Positions 37,048 to 49,434 of a DNA stretch of 64,000 bases are shown one piece after another. The notes beneath the pieces are model-generated. The model searched no databases. It saw nothing but the letters and a program-made list of their open reading frames with translations, and was not told the DNA's origin. Position 1 is the stretch's first letter. Every line of letters starts with the position of its first letter. Both the position numbers and the translations under genes were made by a program. This DNA comes from Nageia nagi (taxonomy: Eukaryota > Pinophyta), in contig JBITNC010000001.1 of the NCBI GenBank assembly GCA_050084985.1, forward strand, positions 15,996,001 through 16,060,000, in the 5' to 3' direction.

Positions 37048-40000
37048 ATGGTTGAAACCTTCGTTCCCAAGCACATACTCGATGGTTCCAACTTTGGAAT
37101 ATGGGAACCACGTATGAAAGCCGAGTTACAAGCAAGAAAGCTATGGCAGACAGTTAGTGAAGATGCAGTTGCTCCTACCGATGAGAAGGCTCTTGAAGTA
37201 TACAACTCAAAGAATGAGTTAGCAACTTCTATGATATACCGTGCAGTTTCAGATGATGTCCTTCTCATGATTTCTTCATCAACTTTAGCAAAGGAAGCTT
37301 GGGATAGGTTAAAGAAGATCTACCTTGGGTCCAAATTTTCAAGAAGGTTTACCATTCTACAAAAGTTGTTGCAGTATCGACAAAGTGAAGATGAAAGTGC
37401 CTCCATCTACTTGAACAAAATCATTGACCTCAGGACACAACTGGTTGGTTGTGGATGCAATTGGATCAATGATGAGTTCATGGTCTTCATCATTTTACAA
37501 AGCCTTACTTCAAAGTTCAGCAACTTTGTCACAGTTATGGAAACAAGGCTCGATGATGAAGAAGATGTCATCTCACTTGATAACCTTTCAAGACTTCTTC
37601 TAAAGCATGAGGAAACTTTGAACAAGAAAATGTTGAACCTTTCTCCAAAGGACCATAGCATTGCTCTAGGAGCAACCAAAACTCCTTTCAAGAAAAAGTT
37701 CAAACATTACAAATTCAAAGACAACAAGTCCTCATCTACCTTCAGGAAGTATGACAAAAAGGGCAACAACAACAACAATCATGGCAACTACAGGCACAGG
37801 AATGATAAAGCAGGATCCAGCAATCCAACACCTCAAGAAAAGTTTGATGGGAATTGTAACTTCTGTGGCATCTTTGGGCACAAAGAGTATGATTGTCGCA
37901 AAAAGAAATTTGCTCAAAAAGGAAAGGGAAATGCAAATGTGAGAACTTTCAATAATAAAAAGAAGAACAAGCATGCTGCTTCTGTTGCCTACTACTCAAT
38001 GACTCAAACTATTTCAAATGACTGGATTGTTGATACAGGATGCACTAATCACATGTGTTATGAAAAAGATAAGTTTGAAAACTTTCATAAGTACAAAAAG
38101 GATGCAGTTGTGATAGGTGATAATACAGTCCTTGATGTTCACGGAATAGGAAGGGTGAAGATTCATGGAAAGACTCTTGATAATGTCTTTTATGTGCCTA
38201 AACTAAGGATGAATCTCATCTCCGTGATTCAAATTACAAGGAAAGGATGCTCATTTGAGTTTACCTCACACTCTTGGTGTGTTAAGAAAGGACTTGCCAC
38301 TTTGATGAAAGGATCAGTAAAGAATGACCTTTATATTGTGGATCAAGTACCTTCAAAGATTTGTCTTGCTACAAATGTTTGTTCAAAAGGTAATCTTTGG
38401 CATCAACGATTAGGACACCTTAACCACAAGAGTATTCAAGCCATGAAAACTCAAGAACTTGTGGAAGGTTTACCTAATATTTCACCCACAGTTGGTCTTT
38501 GTGAAAGGTGCATTCTAGGAAAGATGCATAGGCAAAAGTTTGAAAAAGATAAGGCAACTCGGGCTACTTGTCCTCTTCAGCTTGTGCATTCAGATTTGAT
38601 GGGTCCTTTTCAGACTAAGTCACTAGGTGGAGCTTCTTATGTTCTGACCTTCATTGATGACTTCAGTAGGATGACATTTGGTTATCTACTTGAGCACAAG
38701 GATCAAACTTTTGACAGGTTTCAAGACTTCAAGGCACTTGTTGAAAATCAAACTGATTTTAAGATCAAAATGCTGAGATCGGACAATGGGGGTGAATATA
38801 ATAGCAATGAGTTTAACAACTTTTGTGTTAAACACGGGATTAAGCGACAATTCACAATCCCTTACACCCCTCAGCAAAATGGAGTTGCTGAAAGGAAGAA
38901 TCGCACCATTATGGAAATGGCAAGATGCATGTTGGGTAACCTTCCTAGTTTCTTATGGGGCGAAGCTGTACACACTGCTATTCACACCCTAAATAGGTGT
39001 CCTACTAAGGCAGTTGAAGGTAAAACTCCATATGAAGCATGGACAGGAAAGAAACCTAACCTCTCACACTTCAGAATCTTCGGTTGTGATGCATTTGCCT
39101 TCATTACCTCAGAGAAAAGAAAGAAGCTCGATAAACGATCAGAAAAATGCATCTTTGTGGGGTATGATAATCAGCATAGAGGTTACAGGCTCTACTCTTC
39201 ATCTCAGAAAATAGTCTTTATTTCTAGGGATGTTAAGTTCAATGAACTTTCTAAGGATACGACCTCTCATGCTGAAGTGTCTGATACAGATGATTCTTCG
39301 CCTGCACCTAACTGGTTGGATGATCGTGTAGAGAAGTCACCACAAGAGCAAAATTCTCCGGCACAGAGAATTACAAGAAGTATGACCTTGAATAAATCCT
39401 TATTTGCCAAAATTGATAATATGCATGAGCCATCCACCTTCAAAGAAGCTTCCAAGCAAGAGTGTTGGATGGAAGCTATGAAAGTTGAGTATGAGGCTCT
39501 CATGAAAAATGAAACTTGGGATTTGGTTCCTTATCCCAATGAGAAAAATGTGATTGGCAATAAATGGATATACAAGGTCAAGTACAATTCTGATGGAAAC
39601 ATTGAAAAATACAAGGCAAGGTTAGTAGCCAAAGGATTCGCTCAGAAATATGGTATTGATTATGAGGAAACCTTTGCTCCTGTAGCCAAGATGCCTACTG
39701 TCAGAATAATTCTTGCTCTTTCTGCAGCTCAAGGATGGAAAGCTTTTCAACTTGATGTCAAAAGTGCATTTCTCAATGGGGACTTAGATGTTGAAATCTA
39801 CATGAATCAACCAGAAGGATTTATTCCAGAAGGAAAAGAGACTCTTGTGTGTAAGCTAAAGAAGTCTTTGTATGGACTTAAGCAAGCACCTAGAGCATGG
39901 TACAAGAAAATTTCAGGATTCTTTGCAGATATTGGTTTTTCCAAGTGCTTCTCAGATTCAGATCTATATGTACTCAATCAAGGAAAAGACGTGGTCATCA

Positions 40001-40974
40001 TTCTCCTTTATGTGGATGATCTTCTCATAACAGGCAATAATATTGAAATCATCCAAGAGTGCATCTCCAAACTCAAGGCAACATTTGAAATGACTGATTT
40101 AGGTCTATTGCATTACTATCTTGGGATGCAAGTATACCAACACAAAGATTGTACTTATCTTAGTCAATCTAAGTATATCTCAGACATCTTGCAAAAGTTT
40201 GGAATGGAAGAGTGCAAATATGCTGCAATACCTGTTTCTCCTGGAATTGTTGTATCACTGAGCTCAGATTCTCAGTTGGCTGATGCTACAGCTTATAGAC
40301 AATTGATTGGTAGTCTTCTGTATCTGACTATCTCTCATCCTGATATTGCCTTTGCAGTGAATCTCATGGCACGATTCATGCAAAAACCATATGTTGAACA
40401 CCTCAATGCTGTTAAGCAAATCTTGAGGTATGTCGCAGGGACTAAGGATCTTGCTCTTAAGTATTCCAAAGTGCCCTCGATTGTTCTCTCAGGGTTCTCA
40501 GATTCTGATTATGGGGGAGATAGAGATGACAGAAAATCAACCTCTGCATATGTGTTTAGCATTGGTTCAGGTGCTATCTCTTGGGCTTCCAAGAAGCAAC
40601 CTACAGTGACTCTTTCTACCACCGAAGCCGAGTATCGAGCCATGTCTGTTGCCACCCAAGAAGCTATTTGGCTAAGACATCTTCTGAACGAAATTGGGTA
40701 TCAGCAAAATGGCCCATCTCTTATTTCGTCAGATAATCAATCGGCTATCTCTTTGGCTAAGAATCCTGTGTTCCATCAGCGAACCAAACATGTAGAAATC
40801 CAAGCTCATTTTATCAGGGAGAAGGTTCTAGATGACATCATACACTTGCAGTATTGTCCATCTACTGAAAACTCCGCTGATTTGTTCACCAAGCCCCTTC
40901 CTGAAGCTCAGTTTTGCAAGCTTAGGGATTCTCTAGGGTTGGTGAAGTTGCCCTCAAGGGGGAGTGAAGTTTAA
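37048..40974 (+). CDS. Copia gag-pol polyprotein
   Basis: 1,308 aa, no interruption. Order: gag with an N-terminal DGSNFGIWEPRM segment (DUF4219/UBN2 type); zinc knuckle CNFCGIFGHKEYDC, residues 270-283 (C-x2-C-x4-H-x4-C); aspartic protease with D329-T-G; integrase zinc part from H452 (WHQRLGH) to CERC; integrase core D516, D579, E615 with the D,D(35)E spacing; reverse transcriptase from ~823 with FQLDVKSAFLNG and YVDD at 988-991; RNase H with DSDYGG, STTEAEYRA and SDNQSA near the C-terminus. All catalytic residues are present. The frame stays open upstream to 36964, but 37048 is chosen because it starts the gag homology and a splice acceptor ends two bases before it. The product makes virus-like particles, cDNA and integration complexes; processing is by its own protease. 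Probably active or recently so. Confidence 0.97.
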   Translation: MVETFVPKHILDGSNFGIWEPRMKAELQARKLWQTVSEDAVAPTDEKALEVYNSKNELATSMIYRAVSDDVLLMISSSTLAKEAWDRLKKIYLGSKFSRRFTILQKLLQYRQSEDESASIYLNKIIDLRTQLVGCGCNWINDEFMVFIILQSLTSKFSNFVTVMETRLDDEEDVISLDNLSRLLLKHEETLNKKMLNLSPKDHSIALGATKTPFKKKFKHYKFKDNKSSSTFRKYDKKGNNNNNHGNYRHRNDKAGSSNPTPQEKFDGNCNFCGIFGHKEYDCRKKKFAQKGKGNANVRTFNNKKKNKHAASVAYYSMTQTISNDWIVDTGCTNHMCYEKDKFENFHKYKKDAVVIGDNTVLDVHGIGRVKIHGKTLDNVFYVPKLRMNLISVIQITRKGCSFEFTSHSWCVKKGLATLMKGSVKNDLYIVDQVPSKICLATNVCSKGNLWHQRLGHLNHKSIQAMKTQELVEGLPNISPTVGLCERCILGKMHRQKFEKDKATRATCPLQLVHSDLMGPFQTKSLGGASYVLTFIDDFSRMTFGYLLEHKDQTFDRFQDFKALVENQTDFKIKMLRSDNGGEYNSNEFNNFCVKHGIKRQFTIPYTPQQNGVAERKNRTIMEMARCMLGNLPSFLWGEAVHTAIHTLNRCPTKAVEGKTPYEAWTGKKPNLSHFRIFGCDAFAFITSEKRKKLDKRSEKCIFVGYDNQHRGYRLYSSSQKIVFISRDVKFNELSKDTTSHAEVSDTDDSSPAPNWLDDRVEKSPQEQNSPAQRITRSMTLNKSLFAKIDNMHEPSTFKEASKQECWMEAMKVEYEALMKNETWDLVPYPNEKNVIGNKWIYKVKYNSDGNIEKYKARLVAKGFAQKYGIDYEETFAPVAKMPTVRIILALSAAQGWKAFQLDVKSAFLNGDLDVEIYMNQPEGFIPEGKETLVCKLKKSLYGLKQAPRAWYKKISGFFADIGFSKCFSDSDLYVLNQGKDVVIILLYVDDLLITGNNIEIIQECISKLKATFEMTDLGLLHYYLGMQVYQHKDCTYLSQSKYISDILQKFGMEECKYAAIPVSPGIVVSLSSDSQLADATAYRQLIGSLLYLTISHPDIAFAVNLMARFMQKPYVEHLNAVKQILRYVAGTKDLALKYSKVPSIVLSGFSDSDYGGDRDDRKSTSAYVFSIGSGAISWASKKQPTVTLSTTEAEYRAMSVATQEAIWLRHLLNEIGYQQNGPSLISSDNQSAISLAKNPVFHQRTKHVEIQAHFIREKVLDDIIHLQYCPSTENSADLFTKPLPEAQFCKLRDSLGLVKLPSRGSEV

Positions 40975-41033
40975 ACTTTTGTTAGTGATGACAACTTCAC
41001 CTCTAAGAGGCCTTTTTTGATTGTACATTCTAG

Positions 41034-41439
41034 ACCTCCGTGGTAAGTTTGCTCTGCGTGACAAACTTGTTGTACAATTGTTGTTATAGAGTGTTGATTA
41101 TTTTATACCTCAGTGGTAAGTTTGCTCTGCGTGAGAAACTTGTTGTACAAATTTTGAGCATATAATTAATATACCTCCGTGGTAAGTTCGCTCTGCATGA
41201 CGAACTTGTTGTACATTCTATACCTCCGTGGTGAGTTTGCTCTGCGTGAGAAACTCGTTGTACAATTTTTATGCTCTATACCTCCGTGGTGAGTTTGCTC
41301 TGCGTGAGAAACTCGTTGTACAATTTTTGAGCATATAAATTAATATACCTCCGTGGTAAGTTCGCTCTGCGTGACGAACTTGTTGTACATTCTATACCTC
41401 CGTGGTGAGTTTGCTCTGCGTGAGAAACTCGTTGTACAA
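41034..41439 (+). repeat. Seven-copy hairpin repeat in the copia 3' untranslated region
   Basis: Seven units of about 45-70 bases, each beginning ACCTCCGTGGT (once ACCTCAG) and ending GTTGTACA. Each holds an inverted repeat around a CTCTGCGTGA-like loop. Stem arms are AAGTTTG/CAAACTT (41045-41051 with 41062-41068), AAGTTT/AAACTT, AAGTTCG/CGAACTT twice and GAGTTT/AAACTC three times. Changes in one arm are matched in the other. Linkers of AATTTTTGAGCATATAA or TTCTAT type vary. The array starts 60 bases after the stop codon. Confidence 0.93.
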
Positions 41440-41925
41440 TTTATGCTCTATTTTTAAAATCAACACATGTCTATATACAACAGGTGACTATGAGTAATGG
41501 CTTGGCATCTCTGTGATGGCTTATAGTGCACCATTGATCAGTTATTTATAAGATGACATTATTTGATTCTCTTATTTGAATATATGATGCATCTAACTGA
41601 TTTTGTTCATGAGTTGCTTGTAGCATGCAGGATCTTCTTTAGAAATACAGGTTACTCACCTTGTGAAAGCAAGCTCATGGAGACTCACATGTCAGCTTAA
41701 AGTTGATCGACTACTATGTACAGTGAAACCAGTTGTGGTTAATGATTGTATTGTAAACCATTTTTGTCAAATGGTAATGTAGTGAGTCTCATACTAGTTC
41801 TCAAAAAGATTCTCAAAAATATGTAAAAGTTCTCATCTCCACTTGTATCTCTATGGAGGAGAACTCTCTCTTACTCTCTCTCTTCTCTCTTCTACGCTCT
41901 ATCCCAATATTGCATTAAGGGGGAG
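41440..41925 (+). other. Remaining copia 3' untranslated part with polypurine tract
   Basis: No ORF of note. A CT-rich run (41866-41901) is followed by the polypurine tract TTAAGGGGGAG (41915-41925), which abuts the 3' LTR and primes plus-strand synthesis. Confidence 0.8.
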
Positions 41926-42422
41926 TGTTAGAATTTGTAATGAAATATTGTGAATATCTAGACTCCTTGTAAATTCAATTAATCACTTAAGGGTATGTAG
42001 ATACCTTAAATGATTAATAGAATTCTTTAATGTATAGACTTTGACTTTACCAAAGGAGTTAGTTGGTAGGTTGAAGTTTGGTGGTACATTTAATGTAACC
42101 CTAACCTTACCCTTGGGTTAAAGGAAGGTTAGGGAGTGCTCTCAACCTATAAATAGAGGGCCTCTCCTCATGTAAACATATCTAAGTTTTGAGTAAGATT
42201 ACTCTACTTGGTTGTGTAGGAGAGAGCTAGAGAATAGTTGTAAGAGAGACATAGATTTGAGAATAAGAGAGCTAGTTGTGGATGTACTCCCAAGGAGGGA
42301 GGAACCACATTATATTGGTGTCATATTGTGTGAATGATGTTCTTAGAATTATAGATGTGTTATCTTGAGTTTCCTAGTCTAAGGTCCTAGAGGATTTGTT
42401 TAGTTATAGTTCAAATCCTTCA
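41926..42422 (+). repeat. Copia 3' LTR
   Basis: 497 bp; identical to the 5' LTR as far as I can read except for one missing G. Followed by TSD ACCTC (42423-42427). Confidence 0.95.
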
Positions 42423-42659
42423 ACCTCACCAAAACCATCAAAGGAGATGATCAGAGGGATACATAGCATCAAGAGCTAGAACTTCCCCAATGCCATTGAG
42501 ACGAAGAGAAGATGAGACTCTAATTTTACACAATGGAAAAAGGAGAAGCTTCCAAAGAGAGCTTTAGGGATACTGTGAAAGCTACAAAGAGAATTGGGTT
42601 CCCAACCAACAAAGACAAAATCAACATTACCATTCAAGGATAATATCATATATAAGGAT

Positions 42660-43156
42660 GATCGAAGGGAAACATAATAAGGCAACACACACTACCGATC
42701 AATCAAAGTTAGAGTAGAAGTTGTAGGAGAAGCAATCCTTATACTGATTGATAATGGGGCAACACAAAATTTCATTGACCAAGGATTTGTAGCAAGAAAG
42801 AACCTCCCAACCAAGGTTGTCGAAGGATTGAATGTCACCAATGCAAATGGGCACTACACATTGTCTAACCGAATGTTAGACTCAAGATCAAGCTTAGTAA
42901 CCACATTCTTGAGAACGAATTCTACATCTTCCCACAGGATGGGTTGTAACAGGTATTGCTTGGAGTACAGTGGATGTATCCTTTAGGAGACATCCAAACA
43001 AATTTCCAAAGGTTCGAAGTGAGTTTTTGGCTCAAGGGACAAAAGGTCATCATCAAGGGAATGAAGGATTGTTGTGGACGACACTTGACAACAACACAAG
43101 AGAAGGACAACATGCATTTTATGGTTGCCTTCAAAAGAGCCACCCCAACAAAATAA
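42660..43156 (+). pseudogene. Gypsy A retropepsin, copy 3
   Basis: The second half (LGVQWMYPLGDIQ, 42956-43156) is readable as in copy 2. The first half is broken by a 2-base AC insertion near 42688 in addition to the shared frameshift. Confidence 0.65.
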
Positions 43157-46100
43157 TAAAGAAATTGGAATTTGCTACAGAATACAAGCCATAGTTTGTA
43201 GACACAAACTACGGACTTGAATATCAAATAATGGAGGTTATCAAGCCAGAGTTTGTGGGTTCTAATTTCTTCTCATCATCTAACCATGAGAAAGAAGAGG
43301 GGATAGATCATGAGGACATTGTTGCAATTGAAGATGTTCTGAATTGCTTAGGGACAAGCAATATGGGAAGTGCAGAATTATAATGTCACCATTTTTATGG
43401 CATTTTCCCCACTTCACCAGTGGAAAGTGGGAACACTTAGCTTAGGTTTGTTTTATTTAATTTTGGTTGGTATTATAGCCCATTATTTGTAAGTTCCACT
43501 TGGAGGATTAATTTATTACTCCAATTATGGGATGTTGGGCCTTTCAATGCAATTAAGAGTGATTTAATATTTTAATATGCCAATAAGCGTGTAATAAAAT
43601 ACCAAGGTGATTACTAATTGTAAATGCAATATTAGTCACCTATTTGGGATGTTGGGTATGAAGCCTTGATGAATGTAAATTGGCATTAATAGGTCTTAGT
43701 TATTGTTTAGCTCCCCTCTTAGTTATTTGAGGTAGAGACATATGATTGCTATGGAATAAAATTTATTATGAGGCACTGGAAGACTCCACACTTGGATGTT
43801 TGGATCATGAGGAGGTTTAGACCATTTGATGAGAAATTAGGCATCCCAAGACACCCATGTATCACCCTTGGAGGCTCCTAGCATGATGGCATTAATTCCT
43901 AAGCACATGGAAGTCCCCCACAACCCAACATTGGCATTCTAGGCCCTTGGATGTGATTAGACTTATCCCAAGGCACCTCATCTTAAGCGTGAGATATAGA
44001 GAGCACATGGATCACCCTTGGATACTGTTGGATGAGATTACATCAATCCCAGCACAAGATTAATGATAAAGCTACCTCACACTATAAAAGGAAGATTCTT
44101 GGAAGACAATAGCATTATGTTATGAGTATGATTTCTACTTCTTGGTTTGGGCGTTGCTCTTCCTTGATTTCCACTTTGACAAAATGAGGTACCTGTTACG
44201 GGGGTGTTGACATCACCCTTGGATTAGTAGAATATTGCTAGTGGATCTCTAAGATTCCACCATAGCTATAGAGGAGGAAGCTCTGGTGCAAGCCTTGCCA
44301 CTATTGAGCATAAGAGCCCTAGAGCATCAATCCTCGTTGCATGATCATTGTAATTGATGTTTCTTCCCTTATTATTCAAATACAATTACATTTGACCATT
44401 ACACTATTATTTGCTTTTCATTTCATGATATTTATCTTTATATGCTTGGACATTGGATATTTGGCATATTTGAGGATGTGATATTTAGTATTTACACTTC
44501 TTGGCTAGACGTCTCCATTGTAAGTGATAATTCATTATTAATTTGCCATTTTATCTAGTCGTTGGGATCTCAAGGCACTAATTTGCATGTATAAGCTAGA
44601 CGTTGAGTATCCGAAGTTCATTTGAATTGTTCTTGACATTATGGATGAGATGTTGGGTTTCTGGCATATGATTTGATCACTTGCACATGAACATTGGGTT
44701 TGTATGATGTTAATTAATGAGATCTAGCATTTGCATAAATTCATTGGGTTATTTTGGGCATCATTGATCAGATATGAGGCATTAGAGTGTGATGTTCCTC
44801 CTCTATGGATAATTTGATAATTTTTAATTATCATTTTGGTTTTGAATTTGAGGATTTTTTCAAAATTTGAGTGAACCTTAGTTTTGCTCATCATAGAGAC
44901 CTTACTTGAATATATGCTTGTTCAAAAATTGAAATTCAATTAATAATATAAATCAAAAACTTCCAAACCAAATTTTTGGGAAATGAAACGACAAAGGGAG
45001 ATCGTTTAAGTAGTCAAAACTACCAGCTCGAAATCAGAAATGTTGTAAAGCTGTCGATTTTGAAAGATAACCACTGAAACTCCGAATAAAACCAAAAAAA
45101 CCGTCCAGTTAAAAAACTATCAAAAATAAATGAAGTTTCAAAGAAGCACTCAACCCCAAAATGAAGAGATAAACATCACACCAAAGCAAGTGGGAGCCAT
45201 GGTCGCAAAATAGGATGGTGAGGCGAGATCGCCAACAAGACATAGTCTGCGAGTACGTCACATCGAGGGTGATCTTCACGATGATGTACAAGTGAAGAAA
45301 CGGCTTCAGGCAGAGAACACCAGAAGAGCACAGCGAGGGAATGTGACGTTGAAGAGGCCGCTTGAGGCAGGTGCTTGGGTGGTGGAGTCACATTGGGGTA
45401 CCATGGACGACCAATAAGGGGCCTCGGGTTTCTGAGCAGCAAGCCATGAAGGGGCCACGATGGCCAAGAGATGCATGGACAAAGAGCTACACGAAACACA
45501 GAGAATGTCGTCTAAGCTAGTTGCATACGATGACCAATTTCAGATCTCACAAAATATCACCATAGTGTTGCGAGGAAGATCACTTACGCAACCCACAAAC
45601 ATGTCCACCAAATCTAACTCGAATTACTGATAAAAAAAATGCAACTCCACAGACAACTACACATCCAGACATCATGCAATGTAAAATAGATCTCCTCCAT
45701 GCAAATTCTCTAAAGTCTCAAAAAATGGAGGTGAGGAGGGATTTGGCACAAAGCCAACCCCCCCTCACAGATTTGCTAACCAAATCTAAGAGGGTATGCC
45801 CTTTGATACCATGTAGAAGTTGAGAATAAAATTCTATATATTACAAATGGAGAAGCCTTGATTAAATAGTCGAGGTACACAAAATACATACAAGGGATTC
45901 TTAACAAGAGTTTGTTAGAATCTTAAACAAACCAAGGAAAAAACAAAGTAAGAAAAGGATTAAAATGTAATCTGTAATATACTCTAACAATCTATCTCAA
46001 AACATGCACAATTTGGTTCAAGTTCATCATTTGTTTGTTCTAAAAGACTAAGTTTCATCTTCTAAGATAACAAGTTATCCACAATCTACCTTTGACATAT

Positions 46101-47752
46101 AAGTTTTAAATAAATATTCTTTATACCTCCTTTTTGGAATTGATATGATCTAATTACTAGATTAAATTGTAATCCCTAAGGTACACAAAATACGTGGAGG
46201 GGATTCGTAACAAGAGTTTGTTAGAACCTTAAACAAACTAAGAAAAAGATTAAAATGAAATTCCTATTGTACTCTAAAAATCTATCTCAAAACATGAGCA
46301 TTTTAGCTTCTGCACAAGATTGACCTGAAATAAGTTTTGGGTGTTAAATCTAGCCTATATTCGATCAAGTTCATCATTTATTTACTAAGTTTCATCTTCT
46401 AAGATAACAAATTATCCACAATCTACCTTTGATATACAATTTTCAAATAAATATTCTTTATATCTCCTCTTTTGAATTGATATGATCTAATTACTAGATT
46501 TTATTTTGCATATTACTATTAATCTATTTTCATTATTTTATTTGTGTAAAATAATCAAATAGTTTTTATAATTTCCTATATTTTCATTTTTGCATGTTCA
46601 TTTTATAATGTCTAAATACAGTTAAATGCTTGTTGGTTGATTGATTGGATTTGAGATGTGTGTTGGTGGTAATGGTTTCTCTTAATAGTCGTATTTTTTT
46701 TTATTTATCGATATCTTTTCAAAAGTTGAATATCTTATATTGTCAGTAGTATGATATATGGAGTATGCAAATTCCACCCTTTTGTATGAAGAAGGAATGT
46801 GCAAATTCCATCTTTTTGTATGAAGATGGTTTCTTAATATAATAAAAAACCTCTTTCATTTATATATATATATATATATAACACAAGTTAACAAATATAA
46901 AGAATACATAAATTCGAACCTATAATCCCATGTACTCTTTTGCCAATAGAGATGACTAAAGCTGAAACGAACAATAAAACCAGAACCAGCTTTTATTAAT
47001 GTTCATGTATAGCATTCAAATAAACATACAAGCTCTGACTGTACACACCAAAATGAAATTACGCGTCTAGGCTTGAATGTTACATCATCGCAATACACCA
47101 TGATATACACTGTAAACTTGATTCCTTACAGCTTTGTTGTTCATCCATGTCAACAGTAACATTGGAACAAAATGGTCCTTTGAAAGCAGTCCAATGCTGT
47201 CGAATCAACTTATGACAGTATGCCATCCACTAATGCATCATGACGTTTAAAAAGCAAAATAAAAAAAGACAATGGGTCCTATAAACTTACACACTGTAAA
47301 CATACACCTTACAGCTGTTATCCATATTGTTCATGTCAACAGTAACATTCAGACAAAAATGGTCCTTTGAATGTATTCGAATGCATATGACATTGTTTGC
47401 CATCCCCCAATGCATCATGACGGTTGAAGAAAAAATGCAATGCAATTTGGGATAACAATTACTCATGTTTACGCAATGCTTGATGCAACTATATATAGCC
47501 ATAAATTATTATTGTGACTGTCATCACTTCTCAAGTATGCCATACTTTTAACTTTTTATCAATATATTAAAGTAGAGAAAGGCAAAGCATTATTGATAGG
47601 ACAAAAGTTATTATCCTACATTAAATATTTTTAGTGATTGTAGTTCAGAAATGGGGCATATATTGTTTGAATGCCTGAAACAACTTAATAGTTGTGATGT
47701 AGTAATATAACAATGGTTAAACACAAGAAGCAATGTCATCATAAGCAATAAG

Positions 47753-48088
47753 TTGATCGAAAAATTGAAGATGAGTTTGGCCATTTATTCCATGAACAGT
47801 GACTTCTACATTTTGCCTTTAGGAGGACTACCGCATATAGTGCTTGAGGAACAATGGTTATACACCTTGAGGGAAATCACTTCCAACTACAAAACATTAG
47901 AGATGAAGTTCAAGGTTGAAGGACGTAAAGTACACCTGCAAGGCATCAAGGATGGAGGAGGAAACAAAACTAGGAGAACCTTTGTAGCAAGAATGACGCC
48001 ATTAAGAAAATTTCATGACATACGGTTAGCCTTGATGCTAAGAAGCTTAAAAATGAAGATGAATGTGGAAAGAAGCAAGAGGGCTTAG
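47753..48088 (+). pseudogene. Gypsy B retropepsin fragment, copy 4
   Basis: Same as in copy 3, with the HL variant. Confidence 0.6.
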
Positions 48089-49429
48089 GCTTAGTTGTTG
48101 CATTTGCAAATTCGAATTGCTTGAGGACAATCAATTTGGGAGGGGTGGATTTATAATATTCCCAAATTTGGACATCTCACTCACTACGGCACTAGGAAGT
48201 GGGACGTGCACCCTCATGGTGCTCTCTTAGCAATTTAGGAGTATTTTCATAGTTTTAGGACAATTTGGAAATATTTTAGTAATTTATGCAATATTTATGG
48301 GATTTTTATATATTTTATCCCACTTGAAGGATCTCCAACATGTGATGTTGGACTCTATGAGTCATTATTTGTTATTTTTATGTATTAATTGCATGAGCCA
48401 TTTATTAATGTCAAATAATTATTATAATTAAAATACCAAGATAATTATTTATTGTAAATGCAATATTAGTCTCCTTAAGTAAGGCATATTTCTAACCTTG
48501 ATGATTGTAATTTGGCATCTCAAGGCACTTTAATGCATCTCTATGTAATTATGCTCCCCCCTAAGCTAGATGCATCCCTAAGGGGCAAAGCACAACGATC
48601 ACAAGAGGGAGATACTAATCCCTAGGCATAAGAGACTCTAAGAGGGAGGCATGGCATCAAGAAGGACAAACTGGCACTGTTAGATGTGATTTTGTGAATC
48701 CCAAGTCATCAACATTGCAACATCTCATTCCAAGAGTTCATCTCATCCATCAAAGCCAATTGTGGTGATCCTTAGGCACATGGAATCATCTAGAGGTGGA
48801 TACATGACCTGGAGACCATTTGGAGTCTACAAAAGGAGGATGAGACTGTAATGTCCCCATGTTTATGGCATTTTCCCCACTTTGCCATTGGAAAATGGAA
48901 ACTTTTAGCTTAGTTTTATTTTGTTTAATTTTGGTATTTTAATAGTATTTTAGCCTCTATTTGTAAGTTCCACTTGGAAGATTAATTTATTACTCCAAGC
49001 ATGGGATGTTGGACCTTTTAGTGCAATTAGGAGTGATTTACTATTTTTAATATGTCAATAATTATGTAATAGAATACCAAGGCAATTATTAATGTTAAAT
49101 GCAATATTAATCACCTAATTTGAGACGTTACATATGAAGCCTTAATTAATGTATATTAGCATTAATAGGTCTTGGTTATTTTTTAGCTCTCCTCTTAGCT
49201 ATTCAAGGTAGAGCCAAATGATTCTTATGGAATAACACTTACTATGAGGCACTAGAAGACTCCCACACTTGGATGTTAGGCTTGTGATGAGGTTTTTATC
49301 ATTTGATGAGCGATTGGGCAGCCCAATACACCCATGTCTCACCCTTGGAGGCTTCTAGCATGATGGTGTTGATCCCTACGCTCATGGAAGTCCTCCATAA
49401 CCTAATGTTGGCATTCTAGCCCTTGGATG

Positions 49430-49434
49430 TGATT
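49430..49434 (+). repeat. Target-site duplication of the gag-only element (left)
   Basis: TGATT before the LTR and again at 52073-52077. The uninterrupted copies read GGATGTGATTTCACTTATCC. Confidence 0.95.

Larger units (their letters stand above)
33496..42422 (+). mobile_element. Intact Ty1/copia retrotransposon
   Basis: 8,927 bp with LTRs at 33496-33993 (498 bp) and 41926-42422 (497 bp), TSD ACCTC, a tRNA-Met primer site, one uninterrupted gag-pol frame and a polypurine tract. I see only one difference between the LTRs, a G in GGGAGGTGC versus GGGAGTGC, so insertion is recent. Order protease-integrase-RT-RNase H is diagnostic of copia. The ~3-kb leader and the ~0.95-kb 3' untranslated part are unusually long and hold the GC-rich PPR-like stretch and the hairpin array described separately. 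It is absent from the other three units. Confidence 0.97.
28623..44895 (+). mobile_element. Gypsy element A, array copy 3, interrupted by copia
   Basis: Borders with GAGAC as in the other copies. The copia element sits in its interior between the gag-like part and the protease (33496-42422). After the insertion the protease region resumes at ~42428. A 2-base insertion (ACACAC for ACAC near 42688) destroys the first protease frame in this copy only. Confidence 0.85.
24702..44922 (+). repeat. Tandem 11.28-kb unit, copy 3, carrying a copia insertion
   Basis: 20,221 bases, which shortens to ~11.29 kb when the 8,927-base copia element and its 5-bp TSD are removed. Otherwise it is closest to copy 2 over most of its length, and to copy 4 in the left half (CACCTGCAAGG in the B fragment). 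Confidence 0.95.

Noticed and set aside
38686-38992. Secondary ORFs on both strands within the copia integrase region
   Set aside because: Shadows of the polyprotein frame, which has every integrase catalytic residue.
41034-41439. Regularly spaced repeats that look CRISPR-like
   Set aside because: Eukaryotic context inside a copia element, spacers are related to each other, and no cas genes exist.
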